This document shows positions 27,066-35,471 of a DNA stretch of 64,000 nucleotides, one piece after another. The DNA lies in contig NZ_JACHOS010000010.1 of assembly GCF_014199985.1 (NCBI RefSeq), forward strand, positions 62,001-126,000. Reading direction: 5' to 3'. The notes beneath the pieces are model-generated. The model made no database searches, was not told the origin of the DNA, and worked only from the letters and a program-made list of their open reading frames with translations. Made by a program: the position numbers and the translations under genes. Source of the stretch: Methylorubrum rhodesianum (GTDB taxonomy: Bacteria > Pseudomonadota > Alphaproteobacteria > Rhizobiales > Beijerinckiaceae). Position 1 is the stretch's first letter; every line of letters begins with the position of its first letter.

Positions 27066-28166
27066 TCAGGTCTGCTGCGTGCGGCGCGGCCGGACCTGCC
27101 AGCGCTCGAACGCCTCGGTCACCTCCTCGTCGCGGCCCGGCTCCTGCGGGTTCCGGATCGCCGCGCCCAGCGCCTTCGACAGGCTCTCGATCACGTCGTC
27201 GATCCGCGCGTCCGGCGCCAGCCGCTCCCCGGATTCGCCCGCGGGCTTGCCGGCGTCGGCCGCACCTTGCGTCTCCTCCGGCTTGGCCGCCTCGACCGCC
27301 TGGGAGGAGGCGGGCTCCTCGGCGGAGGCCGATTCAGGGGCCGGCTCCGGCACGGGCTCGGCTGCCGGCTCCTCGGCCCGGGGCGGCTCGGTCGGAGCCT
27401 CCTCGGCCTTGGGCGCCTCGGTCGCGGGCTCGGCGGCAGCCGCCGGGAGAGGCTCTTCGGCGGCCTGAGGCTGCTCCTCCGACTTGGCCTCGGCCGCCGT
27501 TGCAGGCTCAGCCACGGCCGCGGCGAGGAGCGCCTCCGGGATCGGAGGGTGGCGCGGCGGCTCGAGCGAGCGGGCGGGGGCCGAGGTCTCCCGCGACGGT
27601 GTCGTCGGCTTCGATGGGGAGAAGGGCGGGCGATTGGAGCCGAAGCGCGGCTCGATCAGGTCGAGCACCGCATCCAGAGCGGCGTTGCTGAGGGGGATGT
27701 CGCCGGGGGTCGGGACGCCGGTGAGCGCGATCGACTGGCCGTCATAGGCCTTGTCCGTCGTCACCTCGGTGCCGAACCAGACCGGCGGCGTGAAGCTCTG
27801 GGCGGCGGCGGCATCGGGGAAGACGAGGCTGACGATATCGAGGCCGGACGGACGCACGTAGCGATCGACCAGCGCCTCGGCCGAGCCGCCGAGGGAGACC
27901 GTGGTGCGCTCGTAGACGGCCCGGCCCTGGCAGACGTCGAGGAGGGCGTCGCCGTGGGCGCGCGGCACCTCGGTGCGCTCCTCGGCCATCGCGCCCTCGG
28001 AGCCGGTCATCAGCACCAAGAAGCAGTTGGTGCCCTGCAGGCGCACGAACGAGGTCCGTCCGGCCTGAGGCGCGAAGTAGCCCTCGGTGACACGGGAGCC
28101 GCCCCTCTCCTTCCGCAGGAGGCGGACCAGAGAGGGCGCCACGAGAAACCGGCGAACGACACTCAT
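27066..28166 (-). CDS. Degenerate CYTH-like domain protein with long Ala/Pro/Glu-rich tail
   Basis: The first 150 of 366 residues follow the fold pattern of CYTH phosphohydrolases. VVRRFLVA is at residues 3-10 (family: ExExKFLV), VTEGYFAP near 26, VRLQG near 41, RTEVPRAHGDALLDVCQGR near 64, VDRYV near 100 and WFGTEVTTDKAYDG at 130-143. The N-terminal glutamates that bind metal are missing, as are most of the basic substrate residues, so it is probably not catalytic. From residue 155 to about 310 it is low-complexity and rich in Ala, Pro and Glu. A short conserved-looking C-terminus has DDVIESLSKALGAAIRNP. The ATG has an excellent GGAGGGAAG ribosome site. Function unknown. Confidence 0.75.
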   Translation of the reverse strand: MSVVRRFLVAPSLVRLLRKERGGSRVTEGYFAPQAGRTSFVRLQGTNCFLVLMTGSEGAMAEERTEVPRAHGDALLDVCQGRAVYERTTVSLGGSAEALVDRYVRPSGLDIVSLVFPDAAAAQSFTPPVWFGTEVTTDKAYDGQSIALTGVPTPGDIPLSNAALDAVLDLIEPRFGSNRPPFSPSKPTTPSRETSAPARSLEPPRHPPIPEALLAAAVAEPATAAEAKSEEQPQAAEEPLPAAAAEPATEAPKAEEAPTEPPRAEEPAAEPVPEPAPESASAEEPASSQAVEAAKPEETQGAADAGKPAGESGERLAPDARIDDVIESLSKALGAAIRNPQEPGRDEEVTEAFERWQVRPRRTQQT

Positions 28167-28382
28167 TCACTTCCCTCCGCGGGTCGGCATGCACCGGTCC
28201 GGGACCGGCCCGGACGCTCGGCCTTCGGGGCGCCGATCCGGAGCGGGATCGGCGGCCGCCCACCGTACCGGACAGGGGCGGTTCGCGAAGACCGGGGCGT
28301 TAACCTCTTCTTCAAGGGGCCTTCATGGCGAAGTGTTGAGCCCGAAACAACCACGCCGCAAGCCTGGAGGCAGAAAAGGCGT

Positions 28383-28412
28383 GGAATTCATGGGATGAAG
28401 CCCATGGATTCC
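28383..28412 (-). terminator. Hairpin downstream of msrB
   Basis: GGAAT-CATGGG pairs with CCCATG-ATTCC around ATGAAG, with a single mismatch, seven bases beyond the msrB stop. A CTTTT run follows about nine bases later on the minus strand. It probably ends the msrB transcript or stabilises its 3' end. Confidence 0.55.
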
Positions 28413-28419
28413 GATGCGT

Positions 28420-28836
28420 TCAACCCTCCGGCTCGAAGCCGAGGGCGACGCCGTTCATGCAGTAGCGCAGACCCGTCGGCGCCGGTCCGTCCTCGAAGAC
28501 GTGCCCGAGATGCCCCTTGCAGCGGGCGCAATGCACCTCGGTACGGGTCATCCAGTGGCTGCGGTCGACCTGCGTCTCGACCGCGCCGTCGAGCGGCGCG
28601 AAGAAGCTCGGCCAGCCGCTGCCCGACTCGTACTTGGTGCCGCTCTCGAACAGCGGGGCGCCGCATCCGGCGCAGGAGAACGTGCCGGGGCGCTTCTCGG
28701 CGTTGAGGCCGCTCGTGCCGGCCCGCTCGGTGCCGTGCTCGCGCAGCACGTGATATTGTTCAGGTGTCAGCGCCGCGCGCCACTCGTCTTCCGTACGAAG
28801 TCCGGGATCTGCCCCGATGACGTCGGATCCGGCCAT
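28420..28836 (-). CDS. msrB: Peptide-methionine (R)-S-oxide reductase
   Basis: MsrB reduces methionine-R-sulfoxide in proteins. The 138-residue chain has the two zinc pairs CAGC (55/58) and CARC (103/106), GSGWPSFF near residue 72, and the catalytic RYCMNG with Cys126. The cytoplasmic form is expected, as no signal peptide is present. The ATG at 28836 has a GAGGAA site seven bases upstream; an in-frame ATG 27 bases earlier is an alternative. Confidence 0.94.
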   Translation of the reverse strand: MAGSDVIGADPGLRTEDEWRAALTPEQYHVLREHGTERAGTSGLNAEKRPGTFSCAGCGAPLFESGTKYESGSGWPSFFAPLDGAVETQVDRSHWMTRTEVHCARCKGHLGHVFEDGPAPTGLRYCMNGVALGFEPEG

Positions 28837-28941
28837 TGTCGCGTTCCTCGGTTCGTTTCTCATTCGGCAAAATGGTGCCGGGCACCGCTTGTCACGAGTG
28901 CGACCCTCTCGCGCAAGAACCGATGATACGTTGTCCGAGCC

Positions 28942-30105
28942 TCAGGCCGCCGCGCCCACGGTGTCGGCCATGCGCGCGCCGCGCTGTCCCAGCGGCTTCT
29001 GCGGGCTCGTGGTCGAGTCGCGGGCGGTCTGGTGCTCGATCTCGGCGTTGATCTCGCCGCCGAGCAGCACGATCGTCGCCGAGATCCAGATCCAAGTCAT
29101 GAAGCCGATCACCGCGCCGAGGGATCCGTAGGTCTCGTTGTAGTTGCCGAAATTGGCGACGTACCACGAGAACAGGATCGAGGCCGCGAGCCACAGCAGG
29201 CCCGCCACCACGCTGCCCGCGCCGACCCAGCGCCAGCGCGCCCGTTCCCGGCTCGGGCCGTAGCGGTAGAGCACGGCGAGCCCGCCGAGCAGCACGACGA
29301 GCAGCGCCGGCCAGCGCGCCATGGCGATGAGGCGCGCGCCGTCGCCGAGGCCGAGGAAATTGAACACCACCGGCAGCACGACGATCGCCATCAGCGCCAG
29401 GATGATGAACAGCAGCGCGCCCGCGGTGAAGGTGAGCGAGCGGACGTTGAGCCAGAAGAAGTTGCGCTTCTCCTCCTCCTCGTAGACCACGTTGAGCGCA
29501 TCGAACATCGCCTTCATCGCGGCGTTGGCGCTCCACAGCGACAGCGTCAGGCTGGTGAAGAAGGTGAAGCCCAGGGTGCCGCTGCCCTTGGTGGCGATGC
29601 GCTTCACCTGCTCGCCGATGATGTCGATGGCGCTCTCCGGCAGCACCCCGTGCAGCGTGGCGAGGTGGACGTTGATCGTGTTCACGTCGGCCACCAGCCC
29701 GTAGCAGGTGACGAGCGCGGCGATGGCCGGAAACAGCGAGAGCAGGGTGTAGAAGGTGACGCCCGCCGCCACCGAGAGCACCCGGTCCTTGTTGAATTCC
29801 AGGTAGACCCGCGTGGCGATGTCCCACCAGCCGGGAGACGGGATCTCGCCGGGATGGTCGGCCGCGCGCCCGCGGTCCTGCTGCGTCGCCGCCACCCAGC
29901 GGGCCGAGCGGCCCTCGTGGGAATGGGCGCCGCCGTTGCGCTCCTTCGCGTCGGGCGGATCCGGCTGATCCTGCGGCTCGTCGTCGGGCCGGCGCCGGGG
30001 TGCGGCGGCGAGCGCGACCAGCGCCGCACCCATCATCAGGGTCCAGAGCACGGAGGCCGTGCCCTCCGCGGGAGATCGGGGCGAGGTCGGGGGAGAGGAC
30101 GGCAT
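28942..30105 (-). CDS. YihY/virulence factor BrkB family membrane protein
   Basis: A 387-residue protein of the YihY family (once misnamed ribonuclease BN) with about seven membrane helices. After a hydrophobic N-terminal segment (about residues 19-34) and a charged linker comes the family start RVYLEFNKDRVLSVAAGVTFY near residue 100, followed by LLSLFPAIAAL. FNFLGLG, SWYVANFGNYNETYGSLGAVIGFMTW and the LLGGEINAE motif end the core. The family is linked to envelope stability and exopolysaccharide export, but its activity is unknown. An EcfG-like promoter candidate lies upstream. Confidence 0.88.
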   Translation of the reverse strand: MPSSPPTSPRSPAEGTASVLWTLMMGAALVALAAAPRRRPDDEPQDQPDPPDAKERNGGAHSHEGRSARWVAATQQDRGRAADHPGEIPSPGWWDIATRVYLEFNKDRVLSVAAGVTFYTLLSLFPAIAALVTCYGLVADVNTINVHLATLHGVLPESAIDIIGEQVKRIATKGSGTLGFTFFTSLTLSLWSANAAMKAMFDALNVVYEEEEKRNFFWLNVRSLTFTAGALLFIILALMAIVVLPVVFNFLGLGDGARLIAMARWPALLVVLLGGLAVLYRYGPSRERARWRWVGAGSVVAGLLWLAASILFSWYVANFGNYNETYGSLGAVIGFMTWIWISATIVLLGGEINAEIEHQTARDSTTSPQKPLGQRGARMADTVGAAA

Positions 30106-30151
30106 CGTTCGGCGGGGTCGGGCGCACGCGCCTTTCTGTGAGACGCGGTTC

Positions 30152-30177
30152 AACCCCCGATCAGGCTTGGCCGTTCC
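30152..30177 (-). promoter_or_regulatory. Candidate EcfG-type promoter for the YihY gene
   Basis: On the minus strand GGAAC (30177-30173) is followed after 17 bases by GGTT (30155-30152), one mismatch from the GGAAC-N16/17-CGTT consensus. The predicted start of transcription is about 40 bases before the ATG. Confidence 0.45.
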
Positions 30178-30261
30178 CTCGGAGCGCGGGGCATCCCCTG
30201 GAAAAATTCAAGATGAGAGAAGGCGATGACGCGGAACGCCGTCATGACGTCACCACGAACG

Positions 30262-31728
30262 TCAGCCGCCCTCGCGCTCCGGCAGCGGCGCCTCGACGGT
30301 GAGAACGAGGCCGCGGGCGCGGTAATCGATCTTGGCCTCGCCGCCGAACTCCGCGGCCAGCACCCGCTCGATCATCCGCGTGCCGAAGCCGACCCGGGAC
30401 GGCTTCTCGACCGGCGGGCCGTCGAGTTCCTCCCAGCGCATCAGCAGGCGCTTGGACGCCGTCCCCTCGATTTCCCAGTTGAGGATCACACGGCCCGAAT
30501 CGTTCGAGAGGCCGCCGTACTTGACCGCGTTGGTGGCGAGTTCGTGCAGCGCCATCACCATGGCCAGGGTCAGGCGCGAGGTGAGGCGCACCTCCGGCCC
30601 GCCGACCCGGATGCGATTGCGCGGGCTGACCCGGAACGGCTGCAGGGCGCTCTCCACCGCCTCGGCCAGGGTCACGCCGGCGGTCGCCTCCGACGTCAGG
30701 ATGTCGTGGGCGTTGGCGAGCGAGTTGAGGCGCGCGTCGAGGGTGCGGCGGGCGTCGTCCAGGGAGGCGGCGTTGCGCAGGGTCTGATGGGCGATCGACT
30801 GGACCGTGGCGATGGAGTTCTTCACCCGGTGCTTCATCTCGGCGGCGAGCAGCGCGCGCTGCTCGTCGGCCCGCTTGCGCTCGGTCACGTCGAGGGAGAT
30901 GCCGGCCATGGAGAGCGGCGCCCCGTCTGCCCGGTAATAGGCCCGGCCGCGCAGCTGCACCCAGCGCACCTCCCCGCAAGGCGCCGAGACGCGGTGCTCG
31001 ACGTCGTAATCGGACCGGCGGTCGATGGCGGCCTTCATCGCCGCCTGCATCCGCTCGCGATCCTCCGGCACCACGGCCTCGACGAGATCGTCGTAGGTGA
31101 AGGGCTCGCCCAGAGGACGGCCGAAATTCTGCTTGCACAGGTCCGAGGCGACGAGCCGGCGCTCGGCGAGGTCGAGGCTCCAGGCGCCGAGCCGGCCGGC
31201 CGCCAGCATGAATTCGAGGCGGTGCTCGCTGCGGGTGAGGGCGTCGTTGCGGCGCTCGACCTCCTGTTCCAGCGCGTCGCGGTCGCGCTGGAGACGCACC
31301 ATGCGGTCGCGCTCCAGGGTGACGTCGAACTGCGAGGCGAAGAAGTAGGTGAGCTGCCCCTCGTCGTCGAAGACCGGCGAGATCAGGAGGCGGTTCCAGA
31401 ACACCTCGCCGCTCTTCTTGTGGTTCAGCAGCTCGAGCTCGATCGGCACCCGCCGCTCGATCGCATCGCGGATGCGCGCCACATCGCGCGGATCCGTCTC
31501 CGTCCCCTGCAGGAAGCGGCAGTTGCGCCCGAGAATCTCGTCGCGGGCGTAGCCGGTCAGCTTGATGAAGGCCTGATTGACGAAGATGATCGGGTTGTCG
31601 GCCCGGTGCGGGTCGGTGATGAGCATCGGCATCCGCGTCGCCTTGACGGCGGCGGCGAACGGATCGGAGCTGTCGGAGACGCGGACCAGCTCGGCATCGA
31701 TCCGGTCCTGCTCGGTACTGCTGGTCAC
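30262..31728 (-). CDS. Blue-light LOV sensor histidine kinase (HWE family)
   Basis: A 488-residue cytoplasmic kinase. Residues 25-137 are a LOV domain: GRNCRFLQG holds the flavin-adduct Cys70 and FFASQFDV the glutamine that responds to adduct formation. A second PAS domain spans about 172-283. The kinase core is of the HWE type: phospho-acceptor His300 in EMKHRVKNS, Asn400 in [12 protein letters not shown], Trp432 in RWEELDGP, and the G-box [12 protein letters not shown]. Such LOV-HK proteins control attachment, virulence and stress in other Alphaproteobacteria, often through PhyR. No receiver gene is adjacent. GTG 31728 was chosen; another GTG at 31764 would add twelve residues. Confidence 0.92.
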   Translation of the reverse strand: MTSSTEQDRIDAELVRVSDSSDPFAAAVKATRMPMLITDPHRADNPIIFVNQAFIKLTGYARDEILGRNCRFLQGTETDPRDVARIRDAIERRVPIELELLNHKKSGEVFWNRLLISPVFDDEGQLTYFFASQFDVTLERDRMVRLQRDRDALEQEVERRNDALTRSEHRLEFMLAAGRLGAWSLDLAERRLVASDLCKQNFGRPLGEPFTYDDLVEAVVPEDRERMQAAMKAAIDRRSDYDVEHRVSAPCGEVRWVQLRGRAYYRADGAPLSMAGISLDVTERKRADEQRALLAAEMKHRVKNSIATVQSIAHQTLRNAASLDDARRTLDARLNSLANAHDILTSEATAGVTLAEAVESALQPFRVSPRNRIRVGGPEVRLTSRLTLAMVMALHELATNAVKYGGLSNDSGRVILNWEIEGTASKRLLMRWEELDGPPVEKPSRVGFGTRMIERVLAAEFGGEAKIDYRARGLVLTVEAPLPEREGG

Positions 31729-31966
31729 GTTCGAAGAAAACTCCGCGGTTCGGACAAGACACACACCGCGGGCTCGCAGCGGCAGGCGTGCCGCCGGGAC
31801 GGCTCACCCCCGGAACCATATCGCCCGCTCTTACCACCTGCACCGCGAAGCATCGCATCACAGGCTTGAGAGCGCCAGCGCTGCGCATGTACGGTGCGTC
31901 ACGGCTCGGACGAATCCGGCGGCGGTCGATCCGCCTCCGGAGCGATCGCGGTCGGGAGACCAGCCC

Positions 31967-33499
31967 TCAGCCGCGATAGAGGTCGGCGTGGGCCTCGCGC
32001 AAAAGATTTTTCTGCACCTTGCCCATGGCGTTGCGCGGCAATTCGGCTGCGAACAGCACGCGCTTGGGGCACTTGTACTTGGCCAGACGGCCCTCCAGGG
32101 CCGCGAGGACCGACGCCTCGTCGGGTGCGCCCTCGCCCGGCACCACCACCGCCGTCACCCCTTCGCCGAAATCGGGATGGGCGAGACCGATCACCGCGGA
32201 TTCGACGACGCCCGGAAGCGCGTCGATCTCGGTCTCGATCTCCTTGGGATAGACGTTGTAGCCGCCGGTGATGATGAGGTCCTTGCCGCGGCCGACGATG
32301 TGAACGTAGCCGTCGCGGTCGATCTTGCCGAGATCGCCCGTGATGAAGAACCCGTCCACCTTCAGCTCGGCGGCGGTCTTCTCCGGCATGCGCCAGTAGC
32401 CCTGGAACACGTTCGGGCCCTTGACCTCGATCATCCCGACCTCCTCGGGGCCGAGCGGCGCGCCGGTCTCGGGCTCGACCACGCGAAGCGTCACCCCGGG
32501 CAGCGGGAAACCGACCGTGCCGGCGCGCCGTGGCCCCTCGTAGGGATTCGAGGTGTTCATGTTGGTCTCGGTCATGCCGTAGCGCTCGAGGATGGCGTGG
32601 CCGGTGCGATGCTCCCATTCCCGGTGCGTCTCGGCCAGGAGCGGCGCGGAGCCCGACACGAACAGGCGCATATGGGCCGCCACCTCGCGGGTGAGACCGG
32701 GCTCCTTCAGGAGGCGGGTGTAGAAGGTCGGCACCCCCATCATCGCGGTGGCCCGCGGCATCAATTCCAGGATCTTCTTCGCGTCGAGCCGGGGCAGGAA
32801 CAGCATCGTGCCGCCGGTGGCGAGCACGATGTTGGTGGCCACGAACAACCCGTGGGTATGGAACACCGGCAGGGCGTGGATCAGCACGTCCCGGTCGGTG
32901 AAGTGCCAGTACTGCGCCAGGGTGAGGGCGTTTGATGCCAGGTTGTCGTGGCTCAGCATCGCGCCCTTGGAACGCCCGGTCGTTCCCGAAGTGTAGAGGA
33001 TCGCGGCGAGATCGTCGGGTCCGCGCGGCACGTCGGCGAAATCGGGGCTCGCCGCGTCGGCGGCCTCGGCCATGCTGCCGTGCCCGGCGGCGTCGAGGGT
33101 GCGCAGTTGCGGCACGCCGGCCTGCGCGGCCACCGCCGATAGGTCGCCCTCGCGGTCCGGGTCGCACACGAACAGCGCCGGCTCCGCGTCACCGAGGAAG
33201 TAGGCGATCTCGGGTCCGGTATAGGCGGTGTTGAGCGGCAGGAAGATCGCGCCCGCCCGCACCGCGCCGAGATAGAGGAAGATCACCTCGGCGCTCTTCT
33301 CGACCTGCACCGCGACCCGGTCGCCGGGCCTCACGCCGAGGGCCTGGAGAGCGTTCGCGTAGGCGCCCGAGCGGGCGATCAGGTCGGCGTAGGTGTAGCG
33401 CGCGCCGTCCGGCGTCTCGATGAAGACCTTGGCGCCCGGCTCGGCCGGGCAATGGGTGCGCACGAGGCCGAACAGGTGGTTGACGGTCGGGACGGCCAT
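31967..33499 (-). CDS. matB: Malonyl-CoA synthetase
   Basis: An acyl-adenylate-forming ligase of 510 residues. ILYTSGTTGRSKGAM is the P-loop, RYGMTETNMNTSNPYEGPR the A5 region of MatB-type enzymes, ITGDLGKIDRDGY and VGRGKDLIITGGYNVYPKE the hinge, and NAMGKVQKNLL carries the catalytic lysine. RPGDRVAVQVEKSAE and PLNTAYTGPEI are close to rhizobial MatB, which makes malonyl-CoA from malonate, CoA and ATP. No malonyl-CoA decarboxylase or malonate carrier is adjacent. Methylmalonate could also be used by some relatives. Confidence 0.85.
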   Translation of the reverse strand: MAVPTVNHLFGLVRTHCPAEPGAKVFIETPDGARYTYADLIARSGAYANALQALGVRPGDRVAVQVEKSAEVIFLYLGAVRAGAIFLPLNTAYTGPEIAYFLGDAEPALFVCDPDREGDLSAVAAQAGVPQLRTLDAAGHGSMAEAADAASPDFADVPRGPDDLAAILYTSGTTGRSKGAMLSHDNLASNALTLAQYWHFTDRDVLIHALPVFHTHGLFVATNIVLATGGTMLFLPRLDAKKILELMPRATAMMGVPTFYTRLLKEPGLTREVAAHMRLFVSGSAPLLAETHREWEHRTGHAILERYGMTETNMNTSNPYEGPRRAGTVGFPLPGVTLRVVEPETGAPLGPEEVGMIEVKGPNVFQGYWRMPEKTAAELKVDGFFITGDLGKIDRDGYVHIVGRGKDLIITGGYNVYPKEIETEIDALPGVVESAVIGLAHPDFGEGVTAVVVPGEGAPDEASVLAALEGRLAKYKCPKRVLFAAELPRNAMGKVQKNLLREAHADLYRG

Positions 33500-33749
33500 C
33501 GCGGTTTTCCTCACCAAATGTCTTTCGCCCGATCCATGCGCCTGAGCGTTGCGCTCGATCCCTGCGCCCGATCCGTGCGATGGAGTTCTTGCCCTCCGCA
33601 TTGGCGCGGGCGTGCCTTTCGTTCAAGCGGGAACGATCGGGAAAGAGCGGCGGCCGGTCTCAGGCCACCCGCACTGTCAGCCCCTGACCCGAGCCGGCAG
33701 AGCGTCGCACAGGCCCGCCGAGACGCTGTCCGCTCGAGCGGATAGCATC

Positions 33750-34202
33750 TCACTCCGTCGGGATGCGTCCGACGGAGCAGAGCGTGCGAAGCGCGCCGGC
33801 GCTGTCGGTGTAGCAGCTCGCCGACCAGCCGTTCTGCTGGATGAAGGATTTGCGGCCCTCGCGCAGGGCGGTCTGGTAGGCCCGCGCCAGGATCGGCTGC
33901 ACGGTCGCGGCCGGTTCGCCGACGACGAGTTCGGCGGCGATCGTCAGCTCGCGGAAATACTCGGCGGAGGGCGATGGATCGCCCGACGACGCCTGCACGA
34001 TGGGCTGCGCGCGGCAGGTGAGATCGAGCCGGACCCCGCTCGCCGCCCTCACGTCGATGCTCGGCCCGACCCGACGGCCGGCCTTCCTCGCCCCGGTCGC
34101 CTGGGCGATGCGGGCGGCGAGGGCGTCGCACGCGTCGGCCTGCGCGGCGACCGGCACGACGGGAGAGAGAAGAAGCAGGGTGGCGAGAAGCGGGCGAAGC
34201 AT
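33750..34202 (-). CDS. Hypothetical secreted protein
   Basis: A 150-residue protein with a signal peptide (residues 1-20, LLATLLLLSPVVPVAAQA) and three cysteines (24, 62, 129) plus a fourth near 140. No family is recognised. The mature domain is mixed alpha/beta, with YFRELTIAAELV and YQTALREGRKSFIQQNGW. It is divergent from the collagen-like gene across a 344-base gap. Confidence 0.65.
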   Translation of the reverse strand: MLRPLLATLLLLSPVVPVAAQADACDALAARIAQATGARKAGRRVGPSIDVRAASGVRLDLTCRAQPIVQASSGDPSPSAEYFRELTIAAELVVGEPAATVQPILARAYQTALREGRKSFIQQNGWSASCYTDSAGALRTLCSVGRIPTE

Positions 34203-34546
34203 GGCGGCGGTTCGGTCTCGAGGTCGCAAGGCCCGGCCCGTCGCATCCCCGTCGCATCCCGCGGGTCGTCGGCGGACCGGGTCCTTGCCGGCCTTCTTAG
34301 GATATCGGCTCATCGATGGCTCGCGCTTTTCTCCGGTCGCGCAGGGGCGGCCGCGCCGTCCCGGCCGCTCGGCGCACCCGTCTGTGGACGAAGCCGGGAA
34401 GAGCGAGATCATGGAACGGCTTGTCCTGTGGACGGGCACTGTGGACGGTTGTGGAGGGACGGCCGGGCTTGACCCTGAGCGACCCGCAACCGAAACCTGC
34501 CCCCGCCACGCCGGAAGACGCGCGGGACAGGAGCGGAGGAGCGAGG
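34203..34546. other. Divergent intergenic region with CTGTGGACG repeats
   Basis: No gene is convincing here. CTGTGGACG occurs three times, at 34382, 34426 and 34439, the last two 13 bases apart. A short TCCCGTCGCATCC duplication lies at the left. The repeats are upstream of the collagen-like gene and could be binding sites. Confidence 0.45.
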
Positions 34547-35464
34547 ATGCCGAAGACGCGGAGCCTGGGACGACGGAGCCCGATGCGCGCGCCGATCCTG
34601 ATCGCGCTGGGCCTCGCCCTCGCTGGGCCGGCGGCGCAGGCGCAGGCCCCTTCCCAGGACCAGCCCGCAGCGCAATCGCGACCGGCCCGCACCCGCGCGA
34701 AGGCACCGAGCCAGCCGGTTCAGCCGATCCAGATCTGGGACGCGCGCATCGAGGGCGGCAACCTGCAGGTCACCGGCAGCGTGCGCCGGAGCGGCGTGAC
34801 CGTGATCCTCGACGACGACATCTCCGTCCTCTCCGATCGGCGCGGACGCTTCGAATTCCGGTTGCCCTACCGGCCCGCGACCTGCGTCGCGGTGATCAAG
34901 GCCGGCGAGGACGAGCGCGAGGCGGTGGTCGCCAACTGCGCGCCGGAGGGGCCGGCCGGTAAGCCGGGCGAGCCGGGTCCGGCCGGACCGCAGGGCAGTG
35001 CCGGGCTCCAGGGACCGCCCGGTCCCGCGGGCGCCACAGGCCCGAAGGGCGAGGCGGGGCCCAAGGGTGAGGCTGGACCCAAGGGTGAGGCCGGACCGAA
35101 GGGCGAAGCGGGACCGGCCGGGCCCGCGGGTGCACCGGGCCCCAAGGGAGAACAGGGCCCCAAGGGAGAACAGGGCCCCAAGGGAGAACAGGGTTCCAAG
35201 GGCGCGCAGGGTCCGGCGGGCGAGCGCGGCCCCAAGGGTGAGGCGGGTCCGAAAGCCGAGTCCGCCGCGACGGTGGCGGCCCCGTTCCGTGTCGTGCGGG
35301 CGCGTGCCTGCACCGATGCGGGCTGCACGCTCATCTGCGACGCGGGCGAGGTCCTGGCCTCCGCCACCTGTCAGGCTAGCGGCGCGGCGGCCCTCGAAGG
35401 GGACACCAAAGCGTCGTGTCCGGCCGGCAGCGGCGGCATGGTCGGGATCTGCGCCCGGCCCTGA
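34547..35464 (+). CDS. Secreted collagen-like protein
   Basis: A 305-residue protein with a signal peptide (about residues 13-33) and a beta-rich N-terminal domain (residues 60-132, with [17 protein letters not shown]). Unbroken collagen-type Gly-X-Y triplets run from about residue 135 to 236, some 34 repeats dominated by GPKGEA and GPKGEQ. The C-terminal domain has six cysteines (255, 260, 264, 275, 291, 302), which may lock trimers. Bacterial collagens act in adhesion, biofilm or surface display. The DNA carries 18-base repeats, so length may vary between strains. The start has a GGAGGAGCGAGG ribosome site. Confidence 0.88.
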   Translation: MPKTRSLGRRSPMRAPILIALGLALAGPAAQAQAPSQDQPAAQSRPARTRAKAPSQPVQPIQIWDARIEGGNLQVTGSVRRSGVTVILDDDISVLSDRRGRFEFRLPYRPATCVAVIKAGEDEREAVVANCAPEGPAGKPGEPGPAGPQGSAGLQGPPGPAGATGPKGEAGPKGEAGPKGEAGPKGEAGPAGPAGAPGPKGEQGPKGEQGPKGEQGSKGAQGPAGERGPKGEAGPKAESAATVAAPFRVVRARACTDAGCTLICDAGEVLASATCQASGAAALEGDTKASCPAGSGGMVGICARP

Positions 35465-35471
35465 GCCGGGC

